From positions 7,560,110 to 7,624,109 of the forward strand of contig OY986974.1 of the NCBI GenBank assembly GCA_963920575.1: a stretch of DNA of 64,000 nt, in the 5' to 3' direction. The notes below the pieces were generated by a model, which was not told the DNA's origin, searched no databases, and saw only the letters and a list, made by a program, of their open reading frames with translations. This document shows positions 46,801-58,258 of the stretch, in pieces (within the stretch, counting starts at the first letter, position 1; every line of letters starts with the position of its first letter). This DNA is from Narthecium ossifragum. Taxonomy: Eukaryota > Streptophyta > Magnoliopsida > Dioscoreales > Nartheciaceae. The position numbers and the translations under genes are program-made.

Positions 46801-48741
46801 CTGTATAGCTGGTTAAATAACATCTTAAGATTATAACAAAACTATGACATTTCAGATTTTTTTGGCGAGAAACATAACAGTATTGATTGCAAGAATGTGT
46901 GTACAGACTTCATATATTATAGCAAGTCTCCAGCACTCTCATGCGCGGAGTTACATAGCAGTTGGTATTATCATATATGAACATCAATTATTTGTGATCA
47001 GTTGCCCCTCTGAGTTGATGCGCTATTCTTATCATCATGTCTTTACTCTACTTTTCTTAGCTAATTTAGGGCATGTTTGGTTGCTCAGGACTGGGTGGAG
47101 TGGAGTCATTTCTGGAGTGCAGACCTTTACAAAGTGAAGTCCTATGAAGTGGCATGTCAATTTTTGCTGTTTGGTTGGTACTGGAGTGGAAGCTGAGTTG
47201 GCTGACTTTTGGACTTTCTGCTATTTGGTTGGTGTTGGAGTGGAGGTTGAGTTAATTGACTTTTGGACTTTCTGCTGTTTGGTTGGTGCTGAAAGTGAGG
47301 ATATGGTCACCCCCGACTAGGGGGTGAGTTTAAACGCTTCAAAAAATGAATCTTAAATACATTTTAAAAGTATTAGATGTGTTTTTATAATACGAAAAAA
47401 AATTTAGTGGGAGAAAATCATTAATTTTTCCACCTTAACTATTTTTACCAAATATAATAAATTATCATATCTTGTTGTACTTGTTTTGGCGACATAGACG
47501 AAGGTAAATTATCGAAAGGATTGGAAAATCGGTGCAAATGTATTATTAGCTGTTGTTTTATATGAAGGTTTTTTTGGATAGATCTGAGTCTTTATTCTTT
47601 ATTGTTTCCTTAGATCTGATTGATGATGGTTCTCTTATCAGTTTAAGCTGCGGATCAAGAAAAGCATCAACATTGTGAATTGTGATGATTATTCACTGGC
47701 ATGGACATGTTAGCTAAGTTCAGATGAACCTCATTATTTTTCAGAAAAAATTTGACAAAATCTTCTTTATATTTTCAACACATGGAACCTGTTGGAACCT
47801 GTTTAGATTGAAAACTTTAAACTCATTCTGCCTAGTGTTTGTTGCTGATACAGCCCCGCTGTATGCATTGCTAACGTCTAAAACTCTTCCAACTTTCATT
47901 TGAAAACCATGACTGATGATGAATACAGTACTATACTTGAGCAGTATTGCATAAAAACCCACCAAAAAAAGCGAACTTTTTATCCACTACTCATGTCCAA
48001 AGAATGCAGAAAACCAAGTAAGAAGAATCCAGTGATATGAAAAAGTGGAAGAACAACACAAGCAATCCTAGAGAGCTTTACTGACATAAGATATATGCAT
48101 TTACCAAAGCGTATACCTTTCCATTAAGACTGCCAAGCCATCAGAATTAGCTTTCCAAACAGTCCTTCAGTTGCTCCTCCTGATGCACGTTTCCGAGAAT
48201 TATTTGGAATGGTTTTAGTCGCATTGAGGAGGTCACAAACATTGCAGGTTTTATACATACTAATCATGCAGTGATCAGTTCAGTTTAATCTAAAGGGGTG
48301 AAAAAAAATGAAAACCGCAAGGCTATGAGAATACCTCATACATTGAAGAGAAGTTTCAGTTTACTCTCCTTTTGACGTATTGTCTAAGCTGCACTTGCTA
48401 ATGCAATCCTCCCATCCTACTCTAGAACCATGGTGTCTATATATACCCTGTTATTACATAAATTAAACTGTTCAAATTGCAAATAGAATATATAGCTTGA
48501 CATAATTCTGCAAATTCCAGCTCAATGACCCAAACAAATATACCATACTAGAAGAGGCTTGGCATCCTGAAGTTCAATGCAGATCATCCAAAATTTGCTG
48601 CAGAAAGAGAGTAAAAATCAGGACAACAAAACATAGAGTTAAGTTGCAGTGAATAAGATGCAATTTATAGTGGAAAGCTGCATAGTATTCATATGTAACA
48701 TATGAGTATGAATCATGCAAAATAACTGACCAGATCTAACA

Positions 48742-49040
48742 TCAGTGAATATTGACGCTGTTGATGTGGGCAATCTTGTGCCAATCAGTGCCGGGAGTTT
48801 CTTCTAGCAGCGCTTCTTCAATTGTGGATGGCATTCTGACATATCCAAATATGTGAGGGAGGTGGGCAGGCCCTTCTCTGGAAGTGACTGGATCTCCGAG
48901 CAGCCGCATATGTATAACGATTGGAGGGAGGAAAGAGTGTGCAGCTCTGGTGGGAGGCACTGGAGATTTTGCAGTGAACTCTAGGCTTTGGAGCGATGTG
49001 AGATTTTGCAGTAACAATGAATCTTCTTGCTCCTCAGCAA
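48742..49040 (-). pseudogene. NB-LRR resistance gene fragment, C-terminal leucine-rich repeats
   Basis: Read on the minus strand through frame changes, the DNA gives LLLQNLTSLQSLEF, then LHTLSSLQSLYICGCSEIQ, LPEKGLPTSLTYLDMSECHP and, in the frame of the ORF ending at 48742, GTDWHKIAHINSVNIH. This order (LRRs, a GLP.SLT.LD.. repeat, KKRC, then a DW.KIAHI tail) is the typical C-terminus of plant CC-NB-LRR proteins. At least two frameshifts break it, and no NB-ARC part was found. It lies inside the PIF-like element. Confidence 0.75.
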
Positions 49041-49050
49041 TAAACATAGC

Positions 49051-49145
49051 AAGACACCAATTGCCTAAGAACCCACCTCTAGAACACCATAACAGAGTAT
49101 CAACTCTAAATCTAGAACAATAACAAGACACCAATTGCCTAAGAA
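49051..49145. repeat. Direct duplication in the PIF-like element
   Basis: CAAGACACCAATTGCCTAAG occurs at 49050 and 49124, with an intervening segment repeating CTCTA..TCTAGAACA words. Confidence 0.8.
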
Positions 49146-49589
49146 CTCCAACGTTATGAACAACAATAGATACTGACAGCTTGTACAAATGAGATCTTCA
49201 AAGCAAAGCCAAGCACATGAGATCTTCAAAGCAAAAATGTTACTGACAGCTTATACATAAGAAGCAAACTACATGGTAAATCCACATAACTAGAAAGATG
49301 CAAAGAAAATAAATCCACAGATCCAAGCACAAAGGAGAGAAAATGAAAGAGAAATAAAGGAGAGACGACACGCCGGAGAGAGCCAAGTAAATAAAGGAGA
49401 GAAAATGAAAGAGAAATAGTGAAGAGACATAGATCCAACCACACATACAACCTCTCGTTACATGGAGAGGGCTGAAGTAAAGAAGAAATTCTATAGATCA
49501 AGCACATACACCGGAAATCCATAGATCCAAGCTTCAGTAGTGACGAACTTGAGCAGATCCGGCCGAAAGATCACCGGTGGTGGAAAGGA

Positions 49590-49925
49590 AAACGACGCGC
49601 CGGAGAGAGCCACCAACGGAGAGGAGATGGTGAGGAGAAACCCCGGAGATCACCACCAACGGAGAGGAGACGGTGAGGAGAAACACCGGCGAGAGACAAC
49701 GGAGAGGAGATGGTGATGAGAGACCCCGGAGATCGCCGCCAACGGAGAGGAGATGGTGAGGAGAACCCGGAGAGAGCCAGCGGAGAGGAGATGGCCTGCT
49801 CACCGGAGAGAGACAACGGAGAGGAGATGGTGAGGAGAAGGAAAACCCCGAGAGAGCCAGCGGAGAGGAGATGAGGAGATGGTGAGGAGAAGGAAACCCG
49901 GAGAGAGCCTGCGGAGAGGAGGTGA
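49590..49925. repeat. Minisatellite (GGAGAGGAGATGGTGAGGAG)
   Basis: About eight irregular copies of a 40-60-bp unit are built from CAACGGAGAGGAGATGGTGA, GGAGAAACCCCGGAGA and ACCGGAGAGAGCCA. The ORFs here are artefacts of the repeat. Confidence 0.9.
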
Positions 49926-50233
49926 GGAGAAGAAACCTAGCCCGAGTGTTTTCTAAACTATCGGGACTAGTATGTCAAGTTGGGGACTGGTTCGGCATTA
50001 ATGAAATGCCCTCCCACTCCACTCAGCCGACTCTGGCATTTTTTTTGCCAGAGTGAAATGGCTGAGTGGAGGCCTTTAGCCCACCCTTAGTCCACCCACT
50101 CCCTCCACTTATGGTGTAACCAAACAGCTTCAAGTGGAGGGAGTGCTGCTAGTCCAGCCACTCCACCCCCACTTTTGGCAACCAAACAGCCCCCTTAGTG
50201 TTACCCTACTGTTTCATTAGCTACTTATATTTA

Positions 50234-51005
50234 GGGTTGATTGCACATTAGTACCCTATAGTTTCACCAAATTATCAAATAAAGCATTATTGTTTAAAAA
50301 TGTTTCTTTAGACCTTATAGTCTTAATTCCATTTCAATAGGGTCCTGGTCCTAACATCATTGGCCATCTAATGGTTTGACCACTTTGACTGAATTTTGGC
50401 CGAGATTCACCCCATGTGGAGCAATAATTAATAGCCACGTGGCATAAAATGCGCACGTCATCCTATGTGTGAGATAATTAGGAGAGATAAGACATGAGAG
50501 AGACCTGATTATGTGGCATTCCTTTAATGGCAAGTGGCACTCAGCAATATGTATGTTTGAGTCAAAAATGTCACGCGAATCAATAGTAAAGCTACATGTG
50601 GCAACAGAAAAGCCAAATCAATAGTAAAGCTAAATGTCACGCGAATCAATAGTAAAGAGGGTGGAGTGAGATCAGACGACGTGGCATTTTATAGCACATG
50701 GCATCCTATGATTGGACCACTTTGATCAAAATCATCATGCAATGCCACATGGCATAAAAATGTCACCTTATCCTAAAGTTTAGGAGAGAGGAGAGAGGAG
50801 AGACGGGACGACATGGCATTTTAATGCCACATGTGGCATTTAACAATTCGTCCAAGTGGAGTCAAATCGGTCAAACTGTTAAGAATATTAACGGGGTCAT
50901 GTCGCACATTGAAACGAAAATCAAACTATAGGACCTTAGTTGAGATGTTTTAAATAACAAGGCCTTATTTGATACTTTGATGAACCGAACTCGATACATT
51001 CATGA
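50234..51005. mobile_element. MULE-like MITE with long terminal inverted repeats
   Basis: The ends are inverted copies of about 150-170 bp (TATCAAATAA..GCATTATTGTTTAAAA and the complement of 50890-50990) with TTCCATTTCAA and GGTTTGACCA motifs. The interior repeats CCACGTGGCAT / ATGTGGCAT words. The same family occurs at 53108-58010 (split) and as a fragment at 63295-63476. A target duplication could not be fixed. Confidence 0.7.
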
Positions 51006-51089
51006 ATGCCCGCAATGCATGCATTCAATGCCTACACTGCATGCAGTGCAATGCATGCATTCATGCAGGCCTATCTCATTTCTATTGAT

Positions 51090-51296
51090 CTCACTATGAA
51101 ATGTAGAGCATACGTATGCTCTACATTTAGCGATCAACTCCTGATCGAAAAGTACTAGTTGTAACCACTTATTTTTTATCACTTGGTGATCAAATGGAAA
51201 TGGTCATTAAAGCCCTGAAACGGCTTTGAGTGACCATATTGTGCACTTATTGTGACCACTGTATTGGTCGCTAAAAGTGTTTTTTCTTGTAGTGTG
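51090..51296. mobile_element. Possible CACTA-type MITE
   Basis: It begins CACTATGAAATG and ends TTTTTTCTTGTAGTG, the complement of the common CACTA terminus CACTACAAGAAAAAA. The 3-bp flanks (TCT, TGC) do not match, so the left limit is doubtful. Confidence 0.45.
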
Positions 51297-51299
51297 CAC

Positions 51300-52253
51300 C
51301 CCTCCATCCAGGGCCTGATCTATTAGTGGGTTGCACCGGGCTGTAGCCCGGGCAGCCCACAGGCAGCCCGGTGCAGCCCACTGGCAGCCCACAAGAAAAT
51401 TCTTAAAAGGCCTATAAATCTAGCCCATTTAATTTCAATATAAATATATTGAGCCCAATCTAGTCTAATGACTAGCCCACCAGTCCAGCCTACCAGCCCA
51501 GCCCAGTTACCCAGCCCAGCTGCCCAGCCCAATCCTGCCAAAAAGTCAAAATTAAAAAGACCATCTGGTGTTAGTGACATCATGGATCCTCGATCGGCTA
51601 TTGCTGCCTGCTGCTACGTCTTGTAACTAGGGGGTGTGACATCATTCGATCCGCTGTTGCTGACTACTGCTAGGTCTTCTAGAGGCGGCTGCCAAAAAGC
51701 CAAAATTAAAAAGACCATCTAGATTTAGGTGTTAGTGACATCATCGTCCGCGGTTGCTGCCTGCAACGTCTTGTATTATACACAAAGTATTATACATAAA
51801 TCCCTAATTTCTATTTCTCTCTATCTCATCTCCTTTTCTCAAATTAAATCTCTAATTTTGGATTCCTTGAAATTTTGGAGATCACTATCACATCTCTTCC
51901 ATGATGCCATCAGTTCCATGTAAGGGATAGGGGGAGGTTTGATCTCTTCTTCATCGAAAAAGAGGTAAACTCATTTTTTGTATTTCTCTATTTGTGTTTT
52001 GGTGATTTTTACATATTTTTGGAGACTGGTGGATTGATTTTGTGCATTTTAATGATGGAATTGATCCCATATGAGGAAAAACCTAGTTTTATCATATGTA
52101 ATATCTTGAAGATTAATTGTAATCTTGGAATTTATCCCATATGGGAACTTGGGAACCATTAGGATAGTGTTAGCCCGGGCGGACTTTAAATCCTGGATCC
52201 GCCCGTGCCTCCATCACCATCACCACTATCAATATTTCTCCTTAGAAAGCATC
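51300..52253. other. Upstream region of cystatin pseudogene
   Basis: No gene is seen. CAGCCCA/CAGCCCG repeats occur at 51340-51530. A duplicated block (AAAATTAAAAAGACCATCT) lies at 51545 and 51702. The text from about 52130 may be the 5' leader of the cystatin-like copy. Confidence 0.5.
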
Positions 52254-52739
52254 ATGGCTACCACCATGAGAGCTCATGTTCTCCTCATTCTCTTCACCAT
52301 CCTCTTCCTAACTAACCATCCATATTCCGTCGCTTCCATTGCCGCTAAAGAACCAAACCATCCAAAGAAGTCGGTCTCCATTATGACTTCGGAGTCCCTA
52401 ATGCACAACCACTTGTCGAATCTCAAGATATACCTGACAATGAAGGAGAATGGCACGAAATACCAAACACAGACACAACCTACCAGACACGAACACAACC
52501 CAGGTTCGGGAGGTGTCCACTTAGGCGGTCGCCCAACACAACACGTAGCAATCAGATAGACTTGTGTTCATCTGTGTGGAGAGTGGAGAGTATATGACGC
52601 TGCAACATCACCGAGTGAGATTTCTCCTTAAAATCAAGGCAAGCAGAAACGGTGTCAATAACGTGTATGAAGCTGGGATAATTGAAAATTTGCCTTCCCG
52701 GAGTAAGAGACTCATTCTCTTCAAGGTTGCCGAATGAAT
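52254..52739 (+). pseudogene. Phytocystatin-like pseudogene
   Basis: The start MATTMRAHVLLILF with the signal peptide is intact and resembles the visible part of the gene at 31501. Downstream the text matches DNA of that gene (for example GGAGAATGGCA.GAAATACCA, AGTGGAGAGTAT, ATTTCTCCTTAAAATCAAGG, CTTCAAGGTTGCCGAATGA) but lies in shifted frames. One shift lies near residue 40 and there is a short local duplication near 52470-52500 (ACACAACC..ACCAGACACGAACACAACC). The cystatin core is therefore unreadable. The 3' flank is also conserved. Confidence 0.85.
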
Positions 52740-52959
52740 ACCCATTGATGATGGGTCTGAAAAAGATGTAGTGACATACATAATAAGCTAGTATAATATA
52801 TGTGGTGAATAATAAAAGTCACAGAAATTTCTAGATGATTGTTTGATGGTTGTTTTACCGTTTATCTTGTGACGCTTCTGTTTTTCTTTGAGACTATTTG
52901 GGTGCATGAAAACCAATAAGGTGAGGGCTCTCATAATATAGCTATAAGATAAGGGTTAA

Positions 52960-53107
52960 TTGCAAGATACCTTGTAATATCATCGGAGCTATATATTTGG
53001 TTAAATGACATTTTAAGGTTATAACAAGACTGACATATTATATTTTTTCGGGAAAAAATATAATATTATTGATCGCAAGAATGTGTGTACGGACTCCATA
53101 TATTTAG
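52960..53107 (+). repeat. Segment paralogous to 46800-46930
   Basis: Both contain GGTTAAAT.ACAT, TTATAACAA.ACT and GCAAGAATGTGTGTAC, and in both a MITE of the same family follows (directly here, after the PIF-like element there). Confidence 0.75.
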
Positions 53108-53282
53108 AGTCAAATTCACATTAGTACTCTATAGTTTCACCAAAGTAGGCATTATTGTTTAAAAATGTTTCATTAGGCCTTATAGTTTTAATTCCATTTC
53201 AATTGGGGCCATGGTCTTACTGTCATGGCCTTGAGCCTTTGACACGGGCCTTGGCATGCGGCATCAAAAGTTGGCGTGGCCA

Positions 53283-54443
53283 TGTCACGCCCCGCTCGAT
53301 TTAATATAAAATAACCCAAATTTCTCAAAAATTTGGGCATGACCCTTGGGCACGGGCACGTGAGATCACTATTACAACTTGTCAAAAAATACGAAATTTA
53401 CACATCCTATGATAATTCAACTAGTATTGACAACATTCACATCTCTTTCATTCATGTACACAGGAGTGTTTAGTCATCAAATACATGTTTGAGCCACAAG
53501 ATAACAATATACAATTCTCTAGATTTTTCAACACATATACAGGCGTCAAATACACAAGTTGAGAGTTAAAGTAGAGTACAAAACAAACTTTGGGATACAA
53601 CCCATATCTCTCCACCTACTACAAAACTAACTCTCAACAATAAATACAAAAAATGACGCCCCGTCATTGCTCACCACCTCCAAGGGGTGTACTGGCCTCG
53701 GGCCTACCTCCTGTACAACAAAAACCCAAGCACACATGAGCTCGAAAGCCCAGTAGGAGCCACCCGACACACTCTATAACACTGGTGTACACCCACCTAT
53801 CCTAGTATACTGTCCAGGCATGGTCTGGCTAGTATGGGTAAGTCTTACACGCACAGTCGCCGCGTTCGGCCGTCAATGCTCGCCCATACCCCTATAGACT
53901 CTATACCCAGCCCCAGTATACTAGGATAGGTGTGTGTACACCAGTGTTCTAGAGTGTGTCGGGTGGCTCCTACTGGGCTTCCGAGCTCATGTGTGCTTGG
54001 GTTTTTGTTGTGCAGGAGGTAGGCTCGAGGCCAGTACACCCCTTGGAGGTGGTGAGCAATGACGGGGCGTCATTTTTTGTATTTATTGTTGAGAGTTAGT
54101 TTTGTAGTAGGTGGAGAGATATGGGTTGTATCCCAAAGTTTGTTTTGTACTCTACTTTAACTCTCAACTTGTGTATTTGACGCCTGTATATGTGTTGAAA
54201 AATCTAGAGAATTGTATATTGTTATCTTGTGGCTCAAACATGTATTTGATGACTAAACACTCCTGTGTACATGAATGAAAGAGATGTGAATGTTGTCAAT
54301 ACTAGTTGAATTATCATAGGATGTGTAAATTTCGTATTTTTTGACAAGTTGTAATAGTGATCTCACGTGCCCGTGCCCAAGGGTCATGCCCAAATTTTTG
54401 AGAAATTTGGGTTATTTTATATTAAATCGGGCGGGGCGTGACA
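53283..54443. mobile_element. Palindromic (foldback) element
   Basis: Two arms of about 530 bp are nearly perfect inverted copies, beginning TGTCACGCCCCGCTCGATTT at the left with TGTCACGCCCCGCCCGATTT as the complement of the right end. The spacer is about 100 bp (53815-53912). A perfect 5-bp duplication, GGCCA (53278-53282 and 54444-54448), flanks it. There is no coding domain. TG..CA ends with a 5-bp duplication look like LTR integration, yet the halves are inverted instead of direct. A transcript would form a long hairpin. Confidence 0.9.
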
Positions 54444-54954
54444 GGCCAAGAGCCTGATCATGACTCGTGGTTGGTGCCATGAGTCATATGAGGTTCAGAG
54501 GCCTCAAAATAGCAAGCAAAGCATCCACGCGCATCATCCCCAGCAATGGCGCGAAGAATCTTGAAAATGGCACGGGCAAGTTTGAAGTTGGCGCGACGGT
54601 CCGTGCCAAGAGCAAAACTTGGTGCGCCATGAGCGAATTCTTTCGAAGAAGACTTGGGGCGAGCAAACCAGCGAAGCAGTGAGCAAAATGTGTGCGCCAA
54701 AGGAGCTTGGCATGCGACATGATGCAATACAGCGCGACATGATGCAATGCAGCGCGACATGACACGACGCAGCATGACGCGACGCGCGCGTGGCACGGTG
54801 GCACTCAAGTCCGAGTGGGACTAGGACTCCAATTCCTAATGCCACTAGGACTTTGCACATCTTGGTGAAGCTCATCGCGAGGCTTGGTGTGGGCGAAATC
54901 GAAGATGGCGCGAAAGTCCTAGTCGGACTAGGACTCGGTGTGCCATGATGCAAC

Positions 54955-56515
54955 TGATAACGAGTGAAAAGTGCACAAATCACCCTTTTAACTAGGTCTT
55001 GTTAGTCTCCGAGCAATGCTATTTTGATTGTCTTTTCCCCATTTCAAGCTTAAGGACCCTCAGCAATGATTATATCACGTTTGGTGCTAAAACGAACAAA
55101 TAAAGAACCTGCTAGGAGCTAAAGAGCAAAGGAGCAAAAGAGCAAACATGGGTCGTCTTCAACGTCAAAGCTGTTCCTGTTCATAAAGAATCAGATGATG
55201 TCTTATCTATGGTTGGAAAGCTCTTGAAGTCTAGATTTCAGAACTTTTTACAGTTCGTGATTTGGAACTTCCTACAAGAAGTTATGCTCGTTTTAGTACA
55301 GAGGTGCAGAACAGAACTCCAACATCGGGAGCGAATCGAGAGCGAAACAGGAGCGAATTCCCACTTCGCTCCGGGTCGGGCCAGGTGGCGGAAATAGTGA
55401 AAAAATTACGAATTTAATTAGGGTTTTCCTAAGGCTATTTAAGGACTCTTTTGGCCGAATTTTGGAGGTTTTCTAGAGACGTTTTTGCAGCTTTCTTAGC
55501 ACCTTTTCTTCCTTCTTTCTCCTCAAATAAATTAGGATTAGGGTTAGATCTTTGGGAGAAGATCCATGGATGGGGAGCGTCATCCGTCTTCATCAATGTT
55601 TTCTCTTTCTAAGATGAGTAACTAAACCCTAGCTTTGGGATTCTATGATGTAGTAAAGTTATTTATTAGGGTTTTCTATAGATTATGAGTTGTAAATCAT
55701 ACTTTGATGGTTGAATGAATTGATTTATATTTTCTTTATATCTATTGGTGTTGATTTATATTATGGATGAATGATTTGTTCCTATATGCCCTAGATCTAG
55801 GTCTTGTGCATATTAGGGCTTGAGATTAGGGATTCTCGTCAAACGTCTATGCTAGGACCATGGATGTGAGGATTTCCTGCTCGTGATTAAAGGCCTTGTA
55901 ATGCTAGGACCATTACACATAATACGAACCATTATGACCGCTTCTTAATCCGTTATTCATCTTAATTCAAGATTAGGGATTTCGTATGTGCTAGTATCAC
56001 TACGCTAGTGCCAGAACCACTAAGGTAACTCTAATCCTTGATACATTCTATAAGGCGATCTCAATGTGCCAGAACCATCTTGATTACTTACCAATATCCA
56101 TTCTTGATTTTATCCCCAACGTCGGACTTTATTGATCGTCGTTGAGCGATAGGAGTTCTAGCCATTCACCTATCGACTATATGAACTATCTGAGTTGATT
56201 TATTCGCTCTTATCTTAGGAATACCTCGTAAGTTCTTTATTATTGATTAGATTTCCTTGGCATTATCTTATCTTTTATTAGTTATTCGTTTTCTTATCTT
56301 TTTAGTTTAGTTCTAGATAAAATCCAAAAGATTATCTTTTTCCCAAGTCCTTGGCTAGGAATTATACCTAGTATACGACTTAAATCATTAGTTCCATGTG
56401 GACTCGACTCGGACTCATTGCTATCTACCAATAAAATAGTTAGTTAGTGATTCGGATTATAAATTTCTAATTTTAGCGTACTTGTTAAGACTGTGACACT
56501 TTTCAAGGCGTGTCA
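54955..56515 (+). mobile_element. Solo Athila-type LTR
   Basis: It starts TGATAACGAGTGAAAAGTGC and ends CACTTTTCAAGGCGTGTCA, and it shares GTCTCCGAGCAATGCT and the terminal inverted repeat with the Athila LTRs, read on the other strand. The flanks are GCAAC and GTAAC (one change). It is 1561 bp long. Unlike the 2102-15409 LTRs it lacks the GATCGATC cluster. Confidence 0.82.
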
Positions 56516-58010
56516 GTAACCAGGAAGACGCGTGACGGCATCAGGAGCAATCCAGCCATGCAAAAGCACTAGTTCCAGTTGGACTGGAATCGTGGAAGGA
56601 CTTGACGCGGCAAAGGCAAGCTTTGGCATGATGAAAGTCCTTGTTGATCGGGAGTTCTAGTCGGACTAGGACACGACTCGCTCCGACGAAAGACGGTTGG
56701 CCATGGAGGCCAAACTGTGCGTGCCATTGAGGTAATTCCACTTGGCTTAGGATTCCCATACATGATGACACGACAAATATGGAATATGGCACGGGGGGAG
56801 TTGTTGTGACTCGTGAAAATAGGAAGGTGTCCTATTTCGACTACAATATGCAATGGATCTTGGCAGATGCTATCCAAGGCAAGTTGCAACACAACTTGGT
56901 GTCCTGATGAGGTGGGTGACTTCATGATTGGTCAAGCAAGAGTCCAGATAAGCTTGAAGCCAATCAAGGACCAGCAGTTGATGTTGAAAAAAGAGTCCTC
57001 TCAAAAGGGAAAAGGTTGAAGCCTTCCTCTATATAAGGAGGAGTCGGCCATGATCAAGGGGATATGGATGGTGGCTTAGGGTTGGGTTCTCTTTGTAATT
57101 GAGTGATTGTAACCAAGGGTTTGGAAAAGGGAGTTGAGAGCTTCTTTGTAACAATAGCATCAATAAGAGAGCGGGAGAATCCTTTGCCTACATCGCGTCT
57201 TCTTGTGTGTTTGTGTATGAAGAAGACGAAGGAAGCTTGTCAAGGAGGGTCTTGACGCCGTCATTGGGGAGAACTCAAAGAAAAATTTCCACTGCCCTTT
57301 CCCGTGACACCTACCACCGTTAGCCATCTAACGGTTTGACCATTTTGATCAAGTTTTGACCGAGATTCACCCCATTTGGACCAGTAATTAATAGCCACGT
57401 TGCATAAAAATGTCAAGTCATCATGTCTGTGTGAGATAGAGATTTGGAGAGAGAAGATATGAGAGACCTTTTTATGGCACGTGACACTCAACAATATGTC
57501 CACTTGAGTCAAAAATGCCACCCAAATCAATAGTAGAGTTGCACATGACAAACAAATAGAAAGAAGCAGCGATGGATTTTTAGCAAAACCGATGGGGTTT
57601 TGGACGTATAGGGATGGTAATATGGTGTTATAGACTAATATCCCAATATTAAAAGAGTGAGGAGTGAGATCACATGACGTGGCATATTTATAGCACATGG
57701 CATCCTACGATTGGTCCGCTTTGGTCAAAAATCATGTGAACCAATCGTGCAATGCCACATGGCATAAAAATATCACGCCATCCTAGAGTTTAGGAGAGAG
57801 GAGAGAAACAGGATGACTTGGTATTTTATGCACGTGTGGCGTTTAACAATTAGTCCACGTGGAGTCAAATTGGTCAAACCGTTAAGAATACTAACAGTGT
57901 TAGGGTCATGTCCTACATTGAAACAAAAATGAAACTATAAAACCTTAATTGAAATGTTTTAAACAATAGGGCCTTATTTGATACTTTGATGTACCTAACT
58001 CAATACATTC

Positions 58011-58258
58011 ATGAATGCATGTGCATGCATTCAATGCATTTATGCAATCCTATCTCATTCGGTACCTAGGATAAAATCACCACAGTTTACAAACGCACCA
58101 CACCTCACCATACACTCAAACATGGCCTTACTGACCTTGTTCAAGGCTGGATCCCCATCCTTGAGGAATCCTTCAACCGATTTCTATCATCCATCTCTTA
58201 ATCCTCCCATCTCCATCGTTCATTTCCTTCACTCCACCTTTCACCTATCCCTAGCTGC
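58011..58258. other. Unassigned flank
   Basis: The first about 50 bases match 51000-51075. The rest has an ORF (58011-58379) with no recognised domain that runs into the next element. Confidence 0.35.

Larger units (their letters stand above)
47069..50194. mobile_element. PIF/Harbinger-like non-autonomous element carrying host sequence
   Basis: The left end is GGGCATGTTTGGTTGC and the right end is the complement of GGGGGCTGTTTGGTTGCC. Both are flanked by TTA (47066-47068 and 50195-50197), the target site of this superfamily. Subterminal regions repeat the end motif: 47150-47300 holds three copies of a unit of about 62 bp (GACTTTTGGACTTTCTGCT, GTTTGGTTGGTGCTG), and 50030-50190 holds ACTCC/CCACTTA-rich inverted versions. 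There is no transposase. The interior contains an NB-LRR fragment. Confidence 0.75.
53221..57309. mobile_element. Solo LTR (unrecognised family) inserted in the MITE
   Basis: It starts TGTCATGGCC and ends CCCGTGACA, giving TG..CA ends. The flanks are CTTAC and CCTAC, a 5-bp duplication with one change. Without the two nested insertions its own sequence is about 1.37 kb (53221-53282, 54444-54954, 56516-57309), with no coding domain. Small ORFs at 54458-54983 lie in a GCG-rich stretch and are not supported. Confidence 0.65.
53108..58010. mobile_element. MULE-like MITE split by a 4.1-kb nested insertion
   Basis: The left part (53108-53220) and right part (57310-58010) together match the MITE at 50234-51005. 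The junction in the uninterrupted copy is GGTCCTAACATCATTGGCC. Both copies are followed by ATTCATGAATGC..GCATGCATTCAATGC, so flank and element were copied together. Confidence 0.75.

Noticed and set aside
49534..49816. Leu/Ser/Pro-rich ORFs
   Set aside because: They are frames of the GGAGAGGAGATGGTGA minisatellite.
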